This document shows positions 7,258 through 7,647 of a stretch of 7,647 bases of DNA, piece after piece (position 1 is the first letter of the stretch; each line of letters begins with the position of its first letter). Under the pieces are notes generated by a model. It did no database searches. It saw nothing but the letters and a program-made list of their open reading frames with translations, and had not been told where the DNA came from. The position numbers were made by a program, and so were the translations under genes. Source of the stretch: Planctomycetota bacterium (GTDB lineage: Bacteria > Planctomycetota > UBA8742 > SKZP01 > JAIOTL01); the NCBI GenBank assembly GCA_021106775.1, contig JAIOTL010000103.1, positions 1-7,647 on the forward strand, given 5' to 3'.

Positions 7258-7647
7258 TTATTTACCGATGCAGAAGTCGCTAAATAAGTATGAGAGTGTT
7301 TCGACTTCCAGCGATGTACCGGTCATTTTACCTACAATTCTTAGAATATTTTTCAAATCTTCAGTAAACATTTCAAGGTTTTCATATGAAATATCGGTGT
7401 TGATTAATTCGATAAGCCCTTGCTGAGCCTTTGTCAAAACAGATTTCTCTCGAGCAGATACCGAAATAAAATCACCTGAACGTTCAGATTCAAGCTTTTG
7501 CACAATTCTCTTTTTCAGCATTCCTATGTTTTGCCCGGTTTTCACGCTAACCTCAAGCAGATCTGCAAATGATTTTTTATCTGATATATTCTCGTTTTGG
7601 TGCAAGTCCGACTTTGTCAAACAAAGGATTATGCGAGATTCATCAAC
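7258..7647 (-). CDS. mnmE: tRNA uridine-5-carboxymethylaminomethyl(34) synthesis GTPase MnmE, C-terminal part
   Basis: The last 129 residues of MnmE lie in the window; the 5' part is beyond the right edge. The fragment opens with IILCLTKSDL, containing the G4 guanine-specificity motif (TKSD, a variant of NKxD), and then has VSVKTGQNIGMLK, the G5 (SAK-like) region. The C-terminal helical domain includes FTEDLKNILRIVGKMTG and ends in the family signature FCIGK, whose Cys is functionally important. MnmE works with MnmG to modify the wobble uridine of certain tRNAs (cmnm5U34) using a folate cofactor. The first in-frame TTG, at 7620, is internal to the GTPase domain and not the real start. The gene converges on the nucleotidyltransferase-RRM gene, with 16 bases between the two stop codons and no visible hairpin terminator. 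Confidence 0.95.
   Translation of the reverse strand, partial: VDESRIILCLTKSDLHQNENISDKKSFADLLEVSVKTGQNIGMLKKRIVQKLESERSGDFISVSAREKSVLTKAQQGLIELINTDISYENLEMFTEDLKNILRIVGKMTGTSLEVETLSYLFSDFCIGK

Overview
The window reads as chromosomal DNA from a bacterium that I cannot place to a phylum. It is AT-leaning by eye. It uses clear Shine-Dalgarno sites (GGAGG, AAGGA, GAGGTG), which argues against Bacteroidota. It combines housekeeping genes (mnmE, a dihydrolipoyl dehydrogenase) with a very large exported multidomain protein of the kind common in environmental, often uncultured, lineages. I saw no insertion sequence, CRISPR array, tRNA or rRNA.

Layout: (1) Positions 1-4905, minus strand, hold one uninterrupted reading frame of 1635 codons that runs off the left edge. 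I read every in-frame triplet and found no stop. It encodes a signal peptide, a calcium-loop beta-propeller of FG-GAP/VCBS type, a helical segment, a transglutaminase-like Cys-His-Asp core, a carboxypeptidase-regulatory-like domain, a pre-peptidase C-terminal (PPC)-like domain and several Ig-like domains. (2) Positions 4906-5000 are an AT-rich divergent intergenic spacer. (3) Positions 5001-6464, plus strand, encode a complete dihydrolipoyl dehydrogenase. (4) Positions 6465-6530 are a short spacer with a near-ideal extended -10 promoter. (5) Positions 6531-7241, plus strand, encode a cytidylyltransferase-like nucleotidyltransferase with an RNA recognition motif (RRM) fused at its C-terminus. 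(6) Positions 7258-7647, minus strand, encode the C-terminal part of the tRNA-modifying GTPase MnmE, convergent with the previous gene and cut by the right edge.

The genes show no obvious common pathway. The giant protein acts outside the cytoplasm, the dehydrogenase serves 2-oxoacid or glycine-cleavage complexes encoded elsewhere, and MnmE modifies tRNA. The nucleotidyltransferase-RRM fusion is the most unusual gene. Its position beside an RNA-modification gene may be chance. The second point of interest is the giant propeller-transglutaminase protein. It carries an A6-C-A8-C-A6 tract exactly between its propeller and its enzymatic half, and losing one A there would end the protein at once.
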